From Oceaniferula spumae (GTDB lineage: Bacteria > Verrucomicrobiota > Verrucomicrobiia > Verrucomicrobiales > Akkermansiaceae), in assembly GCF_042849255.1 (NCBI RefSeq), contig NZ_AP026866.1:1860001-1924000 (forward strand): 64,000 bases of DNA. The letters are read 5' to 3'. Under the pieces are notes generated by a model, which saw nothing but the letters and a program-made list of their open reading frames with translations, did not search any database and was not told where the DNA came from. The stretch's first letter is position 1. Every line of letters begins with the position of its first letter. Shown here piece after piece: positions 1 to 8,298 of this stretch. The position numbers and the translations under genes are program-made.

Positions 1-165
1 CGGCCCCCATTTTTTTAAAAGTTTTTCTCGGAAACCATTAATATTGAGCCGTTTACCTCCTTAGGTGATGCGTAATGTTAAAAATACATGAATTTTAACT
101 TGCTTCCCTCTAACTTTTTGACATTATGCACCCATCGCTTAGCAATAAGCGGTATTTGGGGGGGA

Positions 166-209
166 ACAGCCCCGTCAGTAAAACCTTCGGGTGGAGTTGG
201 CGGGGCTGT
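166..209. other. Nested hairpin with a TTCG tetraloop
   Basis: A perfect 9-bp inverted repeat (ACAGCCCCG at 166-174, CGGGGCTGT at 201-209) encloses a second small hairpin, ACC-TTCG-GGT, at 183-192. It lies about 55 bases past the stop codon of the minus-strand gene ending at 264. No T-run follows on either strand, so it is not a standard intrinsic terminator. It could be a structured 3' end of that transcript or part of a small RNA; function unknown. Confidence 0.45.
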
Positions 210-263
210 CAATTGTACAGGTGTCGCGGTTTTCTGGCACGACCCATCGGTGATCCAGTCCAA

Positions 264-779
264 CTAGAATTCGTTGGCGTCATCCTCCGGCACGGGAGGG
301 ATCAAGTCCTCACGCATCAGAAGTCGCTCGACGGACAAATCGTCCAGCAAATCTGCCGGAGTCTGTTGAACGATCGCGGCATAAGGCGTGATCCGATCGA
401 CCTCTGCGATGGCGGCATGCACCATGGAGGAAATGATATCGGCGTCGAATTTATCACGCTCAAAGAGATTCGTGATGCGGAACATCAGCTGCGCCCGATC
501 CAAATCGTATTCCAAGCTCCCGAGGGTGATTTTTTTATTGGCCCGCGCCAGAAGTTCCAGCACGACGATTTCATTTTCATCATCCAGATCCAGAGGAGTT
601 TCCCCTACGATCGAGAGAGCATTGAGCTGCGGAAACGCCTGGGCGTGCAGATGCACCTGGGTGTGGTAGGCCTCAAAGGCAGTGCGTATGACATCCTTGC
701 CTTCTAGGTGCTCAAACTGCCAGCTTTGCTTGCCGAAGGCGTCCATGACGGACTGAATCTGAATGGAAGTAGGTCGCAT
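264..779 (-). CDS. YbjN-like small cytoplasmic protein
   Basis: A 171-residue soluble protein without signal peptide or membrane segment. It shows the alternating strand/helix pattern of the YbjN / type-III-chaperone-like fold: an N-terminal helix, a central strand region (about residues 60-110) and a long helix near LFERDKFDADIISSMVHAAI. The C-terminus is acidic (EDDANEF). YbjN-like proteins are thought to act as chaperone-like regulators, but no catalytic motif is visible and the assignment rests on overall pattern only. The start used is the first ATG; an internal Met at residue 12 is also possible. It stands alone, with about 220 bases to the next divergent gene. Confidence 0.5.
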   Translation of the reverse strand: MRPTSIQIQSVMDAFGKQSWQFEHLEGKDVIRTAFEAYHTQVHLHAQAFPQLNALSIVGETPLDLDDENEIVVLELLARANKKITLGSLEYDLDRAQLMFRITNLFERDKFDADIISSMVHAAIAEVDRITPYAAIVQQTPADLLDDLSVERLLMREDLIPPVPEDDANEF

Positions 780-800
780 GTGGGGGCTGTTCTAGGTACT

Positions 801-826
801 AAATTTCAAATTCCAAATTCTAAATT
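801..826. repeat. Short A/T-rich tandem 7-mer
   Basis: Four consecutive near-copies of AAATTYY lie just upstream of the minus-strand gene starting at 779, inside the 224-base divergent intergenic gap 780-1003. It could be part of a promoter UP-element or simply low complexity. Nothing else is recognised in this gap. Confidence 0.5.
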
Positions 827-1003
827 GTGCATATACGAGCAGATATGCTGTGGCCGGCACAGGAAGAGCACCCAAGTCTCTGCCAAGATTCATGGTAATA
901 CGCGCTGAACAAGTTAGGAAAATATTTGCCATAACCTCTCGAATTCGTTTGTATACGTATAGTGCCTGCAAGTAGGCCGTGAACCTAAAAACATTTCAGA
1001 CGC

Positions 1004-1846
1004 ATGAATCGAATCAAACGAGCAACCCTATCGATCATCACCACTACCAGCCTTGGTATTGGAGCTGCGCAGGCCGCAGTCGTGATTTGGGACAACGACA
1101 GCAGTAACAATTCTTGGCAAACAGCTACAAACTGGGATCCAGACGGCGTGCCTGCATTTAATGATGACATCACGATCGGCAATGGTGACGCAGTAACTCA
1201 CACCCCCGCTAGCGATCTACAAATCAACGGCGGAGGATCACTCACCATCAGCGGCGGATCATCATGGACACAGACCACCACCCACTGGACGCAGATCGTC
1301 GATGGCACCATGACACTGGACAACGGCACTTTCACACGATCCAGTGGTGGCAATCTTGTCTTGGCATTTAATGCCAATGACAACGGAGTCATTAATGCAA
1401 CGAATAGCTCCATCAACTTGGGAGGTGAGCTGTGGTTTGGTCATAATCTCGTTAGCAATACTGGTAACCAAGTGGCGCAAGTAACGCTCAACAATTCCAC
1501 AATCGATGCCAACGGCACGGTCGGAATTTGGTTTTGGGACACTGATGCTACTGACACCTCCATGAGCATCAACGTCATCGGGGCTGGCTCCACCATTGAA
1601 GCGCGCGTAGGACGAAGAAACACTGGAGGTTCAGACAACACCGTGACATGGGAAACGCTCTGGAATGAAGGTATTCTACAATACAATGGCGGCAACGACG
1701 GCAGCTTTTCCGATCACTTTATTACCTCAGGCACCGCAGGAACCGTTGGCTATACTTTGACATCAATCCCTGAGCCATCCTCTGCAGCTCTTCTCGGCCT
1801 CGCCGGACTTGCTCTGGTCATGCGTTACCGCAGGTATGGAGACTAA
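1004..1846 (+). CDS. PEP-CTERM protein with beta-helix-like body
   Basis: A 280-residue exported protein. The signal peptide covers residues 1-24 and ends AAQA. The body opens with a W-x-x-ATNW segment (about 39-45), typical of passenger-type beta-helical surface proteins in this phylum, followed by Asn/Thr/Gly-rich strands. The C-terminus is a PEP-CTERM sorting signal (IPEPSSAALLGLAGL, then RYRR) expected to be processed by an exosortase. The tail is slightly irregular, ending RYRRYGD rather than the four arginines of its paralogues. Ligand and role are unknown. A strong terminator follows directly. Confidence 0.85.
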   Translation: MNRIKRATLSIITTTSLGIGAAQAAVVIWDNDSSNNSWQTATNWDPDGVPAFNDDITIGNGDAVTHTPASDLQINGGGSLTISGGSSWTQTTTHWTQIVDGTMTLDNGTFTRSSGGNLVLAFNANDNGVINATNSSINLGGELWFGHNLVSNTGNQVAQVTLNNSTIDANGTVGIWFWDTDATDTSMSINVIGAGSTIEARVGRRNTGGSDNTVTWETLWNEGILQYNGGNDGSFSDHFITSGTAGTVGYTLTSIPEPSSAALLGLAGLALVMRYRRYGD

Positions 1847-1860
1847 CATCCATCCCCAAC

Positions 1861-1892
1861 CCCCGTTCGCCACACCGCGAATGGGGTTTTTT
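1861..1892 (+). terminator. Intrinsic terminator
   Basis: Stem CCCCGTTCGC / GCGAATGGGG with a short loop, followed by TTTTTT. It lies 15 bases after the stop codon of the PEP-CTERM gene ending at 1846. Confidence 0.85.
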
Positions 1893-2035
1893 ACGTCTCC
1901 GTAATTTTTTACTCAATAGCTGAGACGCCCTCTGCCGGTCTCTGTTTTTTGCCTCCAAAATAGAAAATTCTCTGGAACCTAACTCTAAACCGTGCAGGAT
2001 GGCACAACATCTACTAAGACAGAAAATTAGATAAT

Positions 2036-2701
2036 ATGAAAATAAACCACAAACTACTCGCCCTGATCGCCTCGGGCGCTGCGGCAAGTGCCGCATCCGC
2101 AGCCACCATCACGGCTGATCTCTCCGACGCAGAGGCCACTTCAAGCGGTGGGTCTGGCGCGGGCGGCAACCAAACCATCTTAGCTGGTGTATTTTACAGT
2201 GGTGGCCCGGGCCTGACGCCGGTGTTCGCCTTTCAACTACCTACGCTGGCAGCCGGTGAAACCTTTGATTCCGCCACAGTCACCTTGAGTTTAGATCGGT
2301 TCTCTGGAACGCCCGCATTCAACAGTGACCTCATCGGCCTCACACGTATTGACGCCAGTCCCGCAATTCTCGGCACGGATTGGAATGGCCCAGGCACCCT
2401 GCTACACGATGATTTCCTAACTCCTGCTTCATCCTTGGGAGCGAACACCTCCAATGATTTTACGTCATGGCTGATTACGCAATATGATGGAGGTGCCAAT
2501 GCCGGTCAGTTTATCTTTATCCAAGCTGATTCCGCCGGACTGACAACAGGCGGCACCGTTGGCTATCATCTTGATACTGCCAACAATGTTACAGTAGCTA
2601 ACCGTCCGGTGCTGAACTACACCACCGTGGTTCCCGAACCATCATCGGCTGCACTGCTAGGCCTAGGTGGCCTCACGCTGATCATGCGTCGTCGCAAGTA
2701 G
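2036..2701 (+). CDS. PEP-CTERM protein
   Basis: A 221-residue secreted protein. The signal peptide is very Ala-rich (about residues 1-23, ending ASA). The body of about 170 residues reads as a beta-sandwich: FAFQLPTLAAGETFDSATVTLSL followed by LTRIDASPAILGTDW. This is weakly reminiscent of the DNRLRE/CBM96-type domains found in cell-surface proteins, but I cannot assign a ligand. The C-terminus is a canonical sorting tail (VPEPSSAALLGLGG, then MRRRK). It is transcribed alone between two terminators. Confidence 0.85.
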   Translation: MKINHKLLALIASGAAASAASAATITADLSDAEATSSGGSGAGGNQTILAGVFYSGGPGLTPVFAFQLPTLAAGETFDSATVTLSLDRFSGTPAFNSDLIGLTRIDASPAILGTDWNGPGTLLHDDFLTPASSLGANTSNDFTSWLITQYDGGANAGQFIFIQADSAGLTTGGTVGYHLDTANNVTVANRPVLNYTTVVPEPSSAALLGLGGLTLIMRRRK

Positions 2702-2728
2702 CCCAAGAAACAATCACTCATTACTCAT

Positions 2729-2764
2729 CCCGTTCGGCTACAGCCGGGCGGGATTTTTTTTTGT
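2729..2764 (+). terminator. Intrinsic terminator between convergent genes
   Basis: GC-rich stem CCCGTTCGGC / GCCGGGCGGG with G-U pairs, followed by a run of nine T. It separates the PEP-CTERM gene from the convergent sulfotransferase gene. Confidence 0.85.
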
Positions 2765-2770
2765 CGCCGG

Positions 2771-4327
2771 TCAGTAGCCTAGTGATTGAATACTGGATTC
2801 TAACACTTTCATATGCGGCGAAAGAAACTCCTCATAGGCCTTCCACCTGCCAACGGCTGACCGGTAAACAGGTTTTGCCACCTCGGCGTAGGTTGGCGAG
2901 TGAATCGTTGTTTCCTGGGTTTGAAGGTCCTGGGTGCATGCCTGCCAAGGTAACTCGAGAAAATCGACCACCTCCCGAGATACCTCTTCCGTGTCCTTGA
3001 CCAGTTCCTCGTAACGCACTTCTAACCAGCCAGTGGGCAGCATCTCCCTGAGGCGGAGCCAAATTTCCATGATATCGCGATAGGATGTCATCGTATCTTC
3101 GATACTAAGCCAAGAAACATTCGATACCGCCACCCCGGCCGGATGCTGGAAACAGCTCCAGCAAACGTCACGCGGGTCACGTAGCATCATCAGCATTTTC
3201 AACCCCGGCATGAACCGCAAAGCCACAGCGAGAAACTGAGTCAGCATCGGATTTTTATCGATGATGAGGTCAGACGATTTTGCCCCCTCATGTGAGAACT
3301 GCCGGATGGCATTCAAATATCCTCGTTGAGCCTGCTGGCGAGCACCGGCAGTCACCGCAGCGAGATAGCCAGACTCAAACAACTTCGGTTCAGCAGAGTC
3401 TTTCTGGAAAACCGATCGGAAGATTTGATTCTCCATGCAGGCGGTTTCCTCGATGCAGCTAACCTGGCTGTGGCGACCCACAATACTACCTAACAAGGTG
3501 GTGCCGCTGCGCGGGTGCCCGGCCAACACGGCGGCAGGAAAACCAGCTTCCGCACCATCCATCCAACCTTCGAGCATCCGCGGCGTCAGCTCCTCCATCA
3601 ATTGACGGATCTTTCCCGATTTAAATAGGAACGTTGCACGTGCGGCTTTGATCTCTGCCGCGTAGTCATGTTCCATGCCTTGTTTCGTGGCCAAAAGAAC
3701 CTGAAGGGCTGAGGCATGCTCTCCTTGTCGGTCCAACACCGCGGCCAACTGGTGTCCCGCACGCCAGTGGATCTCCCGGTCGTGGAGACCACTTCCTAAC
3801 AAATCACAAAGGCATTGCTCCGCCTCACCCCAGCGGCCCATCCTGACGAACAAGAATGATTGCAGATAACGCCCGCGCTCGGAACCAGCATCACGTTTTA
3901 GTGCCTTCCTCACACTCTCGGCTGCGGCCTCCAGTTGCCCCATGCGTTCCTGGATCGCCGCCGCTCCAAGCCAGCCAGCAGTGGTCGTTTCCTCCACACT
4001 GGCACAAAGCTCATAGGCGTCGAGCGCCCCATGTACGTGGCGCATTGCATACCGCAACTCTGCCACAAACTTCAAGACCTCCGCATTCCCGGCATGGACG
4101 TCAAGTAACCGACTTAGGCAACGTTCCGCTTTTTTAAAATCAGGAAGTCGCACGTAGGCCGAGGCAAGATCAGACATCAACGAGGCGTCGTTGCGCCACT
4201 TGGCATTCGCTCGTCGCAATAGCTCAACCGACTTGGCAAACTCTCCGCAGTCGGCTAAACGCGCCGCCTGTTGCCGTTGACTCTCGATTTGTAGGCTCTC
4301 TCCGTGCATGCCATTAGGGGGTTTCAC
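2771..4327 (-). CDS. TPR-containing sulfotransferase
   Basis: A 518-residue protein. The N-terminal half (about 15-250) is a string of TPR-like helix pairs, and the C-terminal half is a PAPS-dependent sulfotransferase (Sulfotransfer_3 type). The 5'-phosphosulfate loop is GHPRSGTTLL (270-279), and a 3'-phosphate loop MLRDPRDVCWSCF follows later. Fusions of this kind often sulfate peptides or glycans in the secretory route of bacteria; the substrate cannot be read here. The gene overlaps the upstream membrane-protein gene by 14 bases, implying translational coupling. An internal Met at residue 7 would place the start just after that gene's stop. No signal peptide. Confidence 0.85.
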   Translation of the reverse strand: MKPPNGMHGESLQIESQRQQAARLADCGEFAKSVELLRRANAKWRNDASLMSDLASAYVRLPDFKKAERCLSRLLDVHAGNAEVLKFVAELRYAMRHVHGALDAYELCASVEETTTAGWLGAAAIQERMGQLEAAAESVRKALKRDAGSERGRYLQSFLFVRMGRWGEAEQCLCDLLGSGLHDREIHWRAGHQLAAVLDRQGEHASALQVLLATKQGMEHDYAAEIKAARATFLFKSGKIRQLMEELTPRMLEGWMDGAEAGFPAAVLAGHPRSGTTLLGSIVGRHSQVSCIEETACMENQIFRSVFQKDSAEPKLFESGYLAAVTAGARQQAQRGYLNAIRQFSHEGAKSSDLIIDKNPMLTQFLAVALRFMPGLKMLMMLRDPRDVCWSCFQHPAGVAVSNVSWLSIEDTMTSYRDIMEIWLRLREMLPTGWLEVRYEELVKDTEEVSREVVDFLELPWQACTQDLQTQETTIHSPTYAEVAKPVYRSAVGRWKAYEEFLSPHMKVLESSIQSLGY

Positions 4328-4862
4328 GTTTTTCTAGTGTCCCCAGCACCGCCTCCTCTAACAAATGGCGACGACCTTCAGGGATCGGTTTCAGCGAAGC
4401 GATGACACCGCTCTTTTTTTCCTCGGTGAAATGCAACACCATATTCTTAGCATCCGGGGTGAACTCCGCATCGGCCACTTGACTCCAGTAGACGACCTGC
4501 AGGTTCTTAGCCGCATTAAAGAAGGGAAATATTTCCACACCCAGTGGACTCAAAATGATGTAGGCATGACGAGTACATCGCAGACCTAACCGGATAAAAA
4601 GGTAACACAGCACCAGTCCAATCACACACAGCCACCACCAGCCCTTGAGTGGCGGATCATCCATGCCCCAGTCTTGAGTTGATAAAATAAAAACAGCGAC
4701 TGTAGCGGCGAAGACTCCAACAGAGAGAGCAAAGAACAATGGAGCCTGAGCAGCGCGAGTGAAACGTAATTCTTTCTCCGGCTCAGCGATCGACTTCGGC
4801 CCGCGCGGAATCACTGCGGCCTTCACCTTCTCACCTAGTTTTTCCTTCTCATTATCCTGCAT
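4314..4862 (-). CDS. Two-helix membrane protein of unknown function
   Basis: The charged N-terminus (MQDNEKEKLGEKVKAA) is followed by two hydrophobic helices, FFALSVGVFAATVAVFIL and WWLCVIGLVLCYLFIRLGL, and a soluble C-terminal domain of about 75 residues with an SPLGVEIFPFF segment. This resembles small PH-like membrane proteins of the bacterial bPH type, but the match is weak. An upstream in-frame ATG at 4901 would overlap the divergent decarboxylase gene region, so I chose 4862. It is first in a two-gene operon with the TPR-sulfotransferase, suggesting a role at the same membrane site. Confidence 0.65.
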   Translation of the reverse strand: MQDNEKEKLGEKVKAAVIPRGPKSIAEPEKELRFTRAAQAPLFFALSVGVFAATVAVFILSTQDWGMDDPPLKGWWWLCVIGLVLCYLFIRLGLRCTRHAYIILSPLGVEIFPFFNAAKNLQVVYWSQVADAEFTPDAKNMVLHFTEEKKSGVIASLKPIPEGRRHLLEEAVLGTLEKRETP

Positions 4863-4951
4863 CTTCGCCCTCTTTGTTGTCCGATCTGAGTATTTGTTCA
4901 ATCTCTGATCTTATGATAGTGATGGTCATGATATCCGAGCAAACCAGAACC

Positions 4952-6076
4952 ATGCTCAACTCAGGTGTCGACAGCTCACGGCTCGACCACGATTATCAAC
5001 GACTGAAGGGGCTCGCAAGGTCATCGTTAGGCTACCCCTGCAATCAGGCATTTGATTACAGGGAGCTGCTTCCGTTTCTCGAGATGCCACTCAATAACGT
5101 CGGCGATCCTTTTCAAGAGTCGTCCTACGCATTGAACACCCTGGACTATGAGCGCGAGGTCATCGATATCTTTGCCGATCTCGCACAACTTCCGCATGGG
5201 CAGCACTGGGGCTATGTTACCAATGGAGGAACTGAGGGAAACATGTATGGCCTCTATCTTGCGCGGGAATTGTTCCGGCATGGCATGGTCTATTTCTCCG
5301 AGCAGACCCACTATAGTGTGGCCAAAATTCTTCGACTCCAACACACCCCCAGCATCATGATCAAAGCTCAGGAAAACGGGGAAATGGATTACGATGACCT
5401 CAGGGAATCTATCAGGATCAACCGTCATTTACCTCCGATTATTTTTGCCAATATCGGAACTACCATGACGGGTGCCATTGATGACCTAACAAAAATCCAC
5501 AACATCCTCGACGAACTCGCCATCCGTGAACACTACGTTCATGCGGACGCCGCCATGCACGGACTCGCTCTTGCATTTATCGATAATCCACCTGCCTGGG
5601 ACTTCGCTGCTGGCATCGATTCGCTGTCGATCAGTGGTCACAAATGGTTAGGCTCCCCTATCCCCTGTGGCATCGCCTTGGCTCGATCCAGTCATGTCAA
5701 ACGCATTTCCCGCGCCGTCGAATACGTCGGAGTCAACGACACCACCATTTCCGGATCGCGCTCCGCCTATGCCCCCTTGATGATCTGGTACGGACTTCGC
5801 AAACACGGTGAGGACGGGTTGAAAAAAATGATTAAAGACAGCATCCTCCTCGCGCAATACACCGTGGAGGCATTCCAAAAAAAAGGCATACAGGCATGGC
5901 GCAACCAAAACTCACCCATCGTGGTCTTCCCCAAACCTAACAACGAAGTCATCCGCAGATGGTCTTTGGCAGTCGACAGGAACATTGGCCACATCGTCTG
6001 TCTCCCCCATATTGAAAAGTCCACTATCGACACCTTCATCGAAGATTACCTAACAGGCTCCCCAGAGCCGCACTAA
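4952..6076 (+). CDS. hdc: PLP-dependent histidine decarboxylase
   Basis: A cytoplasmic enzyme predicted to convert histidine to histamine and CO2. Group-II PLP decarboxylase motifs run in the expected order: GYVTNGGTEGNMYGLYLAR (cofactor phosphate), THYSVAKI, FANIGTTMTGAIDD, HADAAMHG (cofactor ring Asp) and SISGHKWLGSPIPCG with the Schiff-base Lys. The spacing and wording closely follow Morganella-type histidine decarboxylase, which is about 378 residues; this start gives 374. ATGs at 4913, 4922 and 4928 are also possible. A TTG at 4874 would make the protein unusually long. The double-ACT gene 32 bases downstream may sense an amino acid for it. Confidence 0.85.
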   Translation: MLNSGVDSSRLDHDYQRLKGLARSSLGYPCNQAFDYRELLPFLEMPLNNVGDPFQESSYALNTLDYEREVIDIFADLAQLPHGQHWGYVTNGGTEGNMYGLYLARELFRHGMVYFSEQTHYSVAKILRLQHTPSIMIKAQENGEMDYDDLRESIRINRHLPPIIFANIGTTMTGAIDDLTKIHNILDELAIREHYVHADAAMHGLALAFIDNPPAWDFAAGIDSLSISGHKWLGSPIPCGIALARSSHVKRISRAVEYVGVNDTTISGSRSAYAPLMIWYGLRKHGEDGLKKMIKDSILLAQYTVEAFQKKGIQAWRNQNSPIVVFPKPNNEVIRRWSLAVDRNIGHIVCLPHIEKSTIDTFIEDYLTGSPEPH

Positions 6077-6108
6077 ACCCATTTCCAAATCCCAGTTTCC
6101 CATTATCC

Positions 6109-6501
6109 ATGAAACAAATCATCATCCCCACTGAAAACCGCCCGGGTGAAATCGCCACCATCACCGGCATCCTCGCAGAGCACTCGGTTAACATCCGCGA
6201 CATCGACGCCATGGAGGACGGCGACCACGGGTTTATCATGCTTTGCGTGGACGATTATGACGAGGCGCTCGACTGCCTGCGCGCCGCAGGTTACCGCCCG
6301 GTGACCGAGGATGCCATCGTCATCCAAGTGCCCGACGAACCCGGTGCACTCGCCAAAGTGGCCAGTCGCTTTGCGGAAAAAAACATCAACGTACGCAGTC
6401 TCCATATCATGCGCCGCCAGAATGGAAACATCCACGTGAGCCTTTCCAGCGACGACAACGTAAAGGCAGCCGAGGTCGTCTCTGATTTAATTGTTAGGTA
6501 A
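6109..6501 (+). CDS. Tandem ACT-domain protein
   Basis: A 130-residue cytoplasmic protein made only of two ACT domains. The first spans about residues 1-65 (IPTENRPGEIATITGILAEHSVNIRDI). The second spans about 66-130 (VPDEPGALAKVASRFAEKNINVRSLHI). Both keep the Gly of the ligand-binding turn. ACT pairs bind amino acids and regulate a partner enzyme or act as free sensors. Its position directly behind histidine decarboxylase makes histidine or histamine plausible ligands; this is inference from context. Confidence 0.85.
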   Translation: MKQIIIPTENRPGEIATITGILAEHSVNIRDIDAMEDGDHGFIMLCVDDYDEALDCLRAAGYRPVTEDAIVIQVPDEPGALAKVASRFAEKNINVRSLHIMRRQNGNIHVSLSSDDNVKAAEVVSDLIVR

Positions 6502-6547
6502 ACGAACGGTCCGCCCCTTCGATCTTCCCTTTACCGGCTATCCACAC

Positions 6548-7432
6548 TCAGCGTTTCTGGTTCTTTCGCTCCAAATATGACGGCCGCACAGCCCTCGCCT
6601 CGCGCGGAGTCATGCCACTACGCTTTTTAAAATCACGGGAGAATTCCTGCACCCGCGAGTAACCCACCCGGTAGGCAATTTCGGTAACGGTCAAACTTGA
6701 GTGCTGCAGAAGATTGAGCGCATGCGTATGTCTCAGTTCGCGTATTCTTGCCGCCGGAGGCATTCCTGTGGCCGCTTTACAGGCGCGGATGACAGTGCGT
6801 TCACTCATGCCGACAATTTCGGCAACTTCCTTCAACTTGAGCGGTTGATCTAACATTTGGCGCATCTTTTTCTCTGCCATCCACCAACAATCTCGCGCAT
6901 TGAGCGGATACACCGGCACTGCGTTTAGAGTGTGGTGCCCTTTGATATCCATGATCAGCTGCAGCAGGATGATCATGGCGTTGGCATCCCTGGCTAGCGA
7001 AGAGCTGTCACCATCCTGCCATAGCTCCAGCAGACTGCGCGCTAACACCGCGGTATTTGCACCAGCTCGCATCACCCGCTTGTCATCTGGAGGCGGAGCC
7101 ATATCCACAGCTTCAAAATTAATCGTGATGAATCGCCACGGCGCGCGAAGGATTTCACCACGCACTGGTTCGTTTTCGTGATACCAGACCACATCTCCTT
7201 CTCCAAAGTGCTCCGGCCGACCTTCCGCAAACTGATTCACCTCGCCAGCTAACACCACATGGATGAGGTGTCCGGGCAAGCTGTTCGACTCAAAGTCACC
7301 GGTCGTTTGACGCGTCACTTCGTCGACTAACATAATGCGTTGCACTGGCGAAATGATCTGTGATGACGCTTCTCCCACGATGCATCTAAGATAATGTCTC
7401 ATTACTCGAAAACAAGGCAAGTTTTGCGACAT
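6548..7432 (-). CDS. AraC-family transcriptional regulator
   Basis: A 294-residue protein with an N-terminal cupin-like effector domain (about 40-130; the HFGEGDVVWYHENEPV segment) and a C-terminal double helix-turn-helix. The first HTH is LKEVAEIVGMSERTVIRACKAATG. The second is LTVTEIAYRVGYSRVQEFSRDFKKRSGMTPREAR, the standard AraC signature. It is divergent from the GH89 operon. The ATG at 7432 lies inside the conserved GCGACAT block of a tripartite element; a second Met at 7402 would leave the element fully intergenic. It is the best candidate reader of the five elements in this window, probably with autoregulation (inference). Confidence 0.9.
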   Translation of the reverse strand: MSQNLPCFRVMRHYLRCIVGEASSQIISPVQRIMLVDEVTRQTTGDFESNSLPGHLIHVVLAGEVNQFAEGRPEHFGEGDVVWYHENEPVRGEILRAPWRFITINFEAVDMAPPPDDKRVMRAGANTAVLARSLLELWQDGDSSSLARDANAMIILLQLIMDIKGHHTLNAVPVYPLNARDCWWMAEKKMRQMLDQPLKLKEVAEIVGMSERTVIRACKAATGMPPAARIRELRHTHALNLLQHSSLTVTEIAYRVGYSRVQEFSRDFKKRSGMTPREARAVRPSYLERKNQKR

Positions 7433-7454
7433 TTTTTAATCAACCCAGCGAAGA
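7416..7454 (+). promoter_or_regulatory. Tripartite element, copy 1
   Basis: GGCA at 7416, GCGACAT at 7426 and GCGAAGA at 7448. The 10- and 22-base offsets are identical to the four other copies. It lies between the AraC-family gene and the GH89 operon, 37 bases before the GTG of the first operon gene. The GGCA-N6-GCKACA part has the A-box/B-box geometry of an AraC-family half-site; alternatively the last two blocks are a -35/-10 pair for an alternative sigma factor. Confidence 0.75.
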
Positions 7455-7485
7455 CATCATTTCTCATCAGTGTAGACTTGGGTTC

Positions 7486-8268
7486 GTGAAAAAGATCTAC
7501 TACATCGGCGATTGGGCGGTTCAGATCGGCCCCGTCTATGCCGAAACATCCTTCAACCACGCCCCCAAGGGACTGGATGTTATCAACTACGGCCACTGGC
7601 TGTTAGACGCCTTGGAGTCCACAGGCGAGTTCAGCGTCAAGAGCGTGCCCACCTGGGACTTCTACAACATGCAGCCCGGTGAATACGAAAAGGTACTGGA
7701 AGAATACGACGTCATCATCTTTTCCGACGTCGAGGCGAAGAACTTCCAGCTCCACCCCCAGTTTTTCAACCGCCAACTCTTTGGAACCAAGGTTCTCACT
7801 TTCTCAGACCGCGTCAAACTCACCGTAGAAGCGGTGAAAAACGGCACCCACATGATGTTCCTCGGCGGCTGGCTCAGCTTCAACGGCGAAATGGGCAAGG
7901 GCGGCTGGGGTCGCACCCCGCTGCGCGAAATCCTCCCGGTCGAATGCCTCGAGGTCGAGGACCTGCGTGAAAGCACCGAAGGCTTCCAGGCCGAACCAGT
8001 CGAAACCAGCCACCCCATTCTCGACAGCATCGACCTCTCCACGATGCCTCCGATCCTCGGCTTTAACCGTGTCAAACCCCGCGAAGGCTGCCCCGTCCTC
8101 GCACGCTGGGTCAATGAAGGAGACCCCGCCATCACCGTCGGCCAGTTCGGCAAGGGCCGCGTGCTCGCCTACACCTCAGACCCCGCCCCCCACTGGGGCT
8201 GCAACTTCGTCTTCTGGAAACAATACCAGCGACTCTGGGTCAACGCCGCCAAGTGGTTGACCCAATAG
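7486..8268 (+). CDS. Class-I glutamine-amidotransferase-like protein (GATase1_like)
   Basis: A 260-residue cytoplasmic protein starting at GTG. It opens with KKIYYIGDWAVQIGP and has EEYDVIIFSDVEAKNF and GTHMMFLGGWLSFNGEMGKGGWG, typical of the putative glutamine amidotransferase family PF07090. That family is related to ThuA and common beside carbohydrate genes. The C-terminus (FGKGRVLAYTSDPAPHWG) also fits. No nucleophilic Cys is evident in the usual elbow (LGGW), so true amidotransferase activity is doubtful; a role in sugar handling is more likely. It leads an operon with two GH89 genes. Confidence 0.8.
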   Translation: MKKIYYIGDWAVQIGPVYAETSFNHAPKGLDVINYGHWLLDALESTGEFSVKSVPTWDFYNMQPGEYEKVLEEYDVIIFSDVEAKNFQLHPQFFNRQLFGTKVLTFSDRVKLTVEAVKNGTHMMFLGGWLSFNGEMGKGGWGRTPLREILPVECLEVEDLRESTEGFQAEPVETSHPILDSIDLSTMPPILGFNRVKPREGCPVLARWVNEGDPAITVGQFGKGRVLAYTSDPAPHWGCNFVFWKQYQRLWVNAAKWLTQ

Positions 8269-8298
8269 CCCCCCTTGAGACCTGACACCATCGTCACG

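Noticed and set aside
36..64. AAGGAGGT on the minus strand as the ribosome site of a short leader peptide
   Set aside because: The only following ATG is too far and gives seven codons; insufficient evidence at the window edge.
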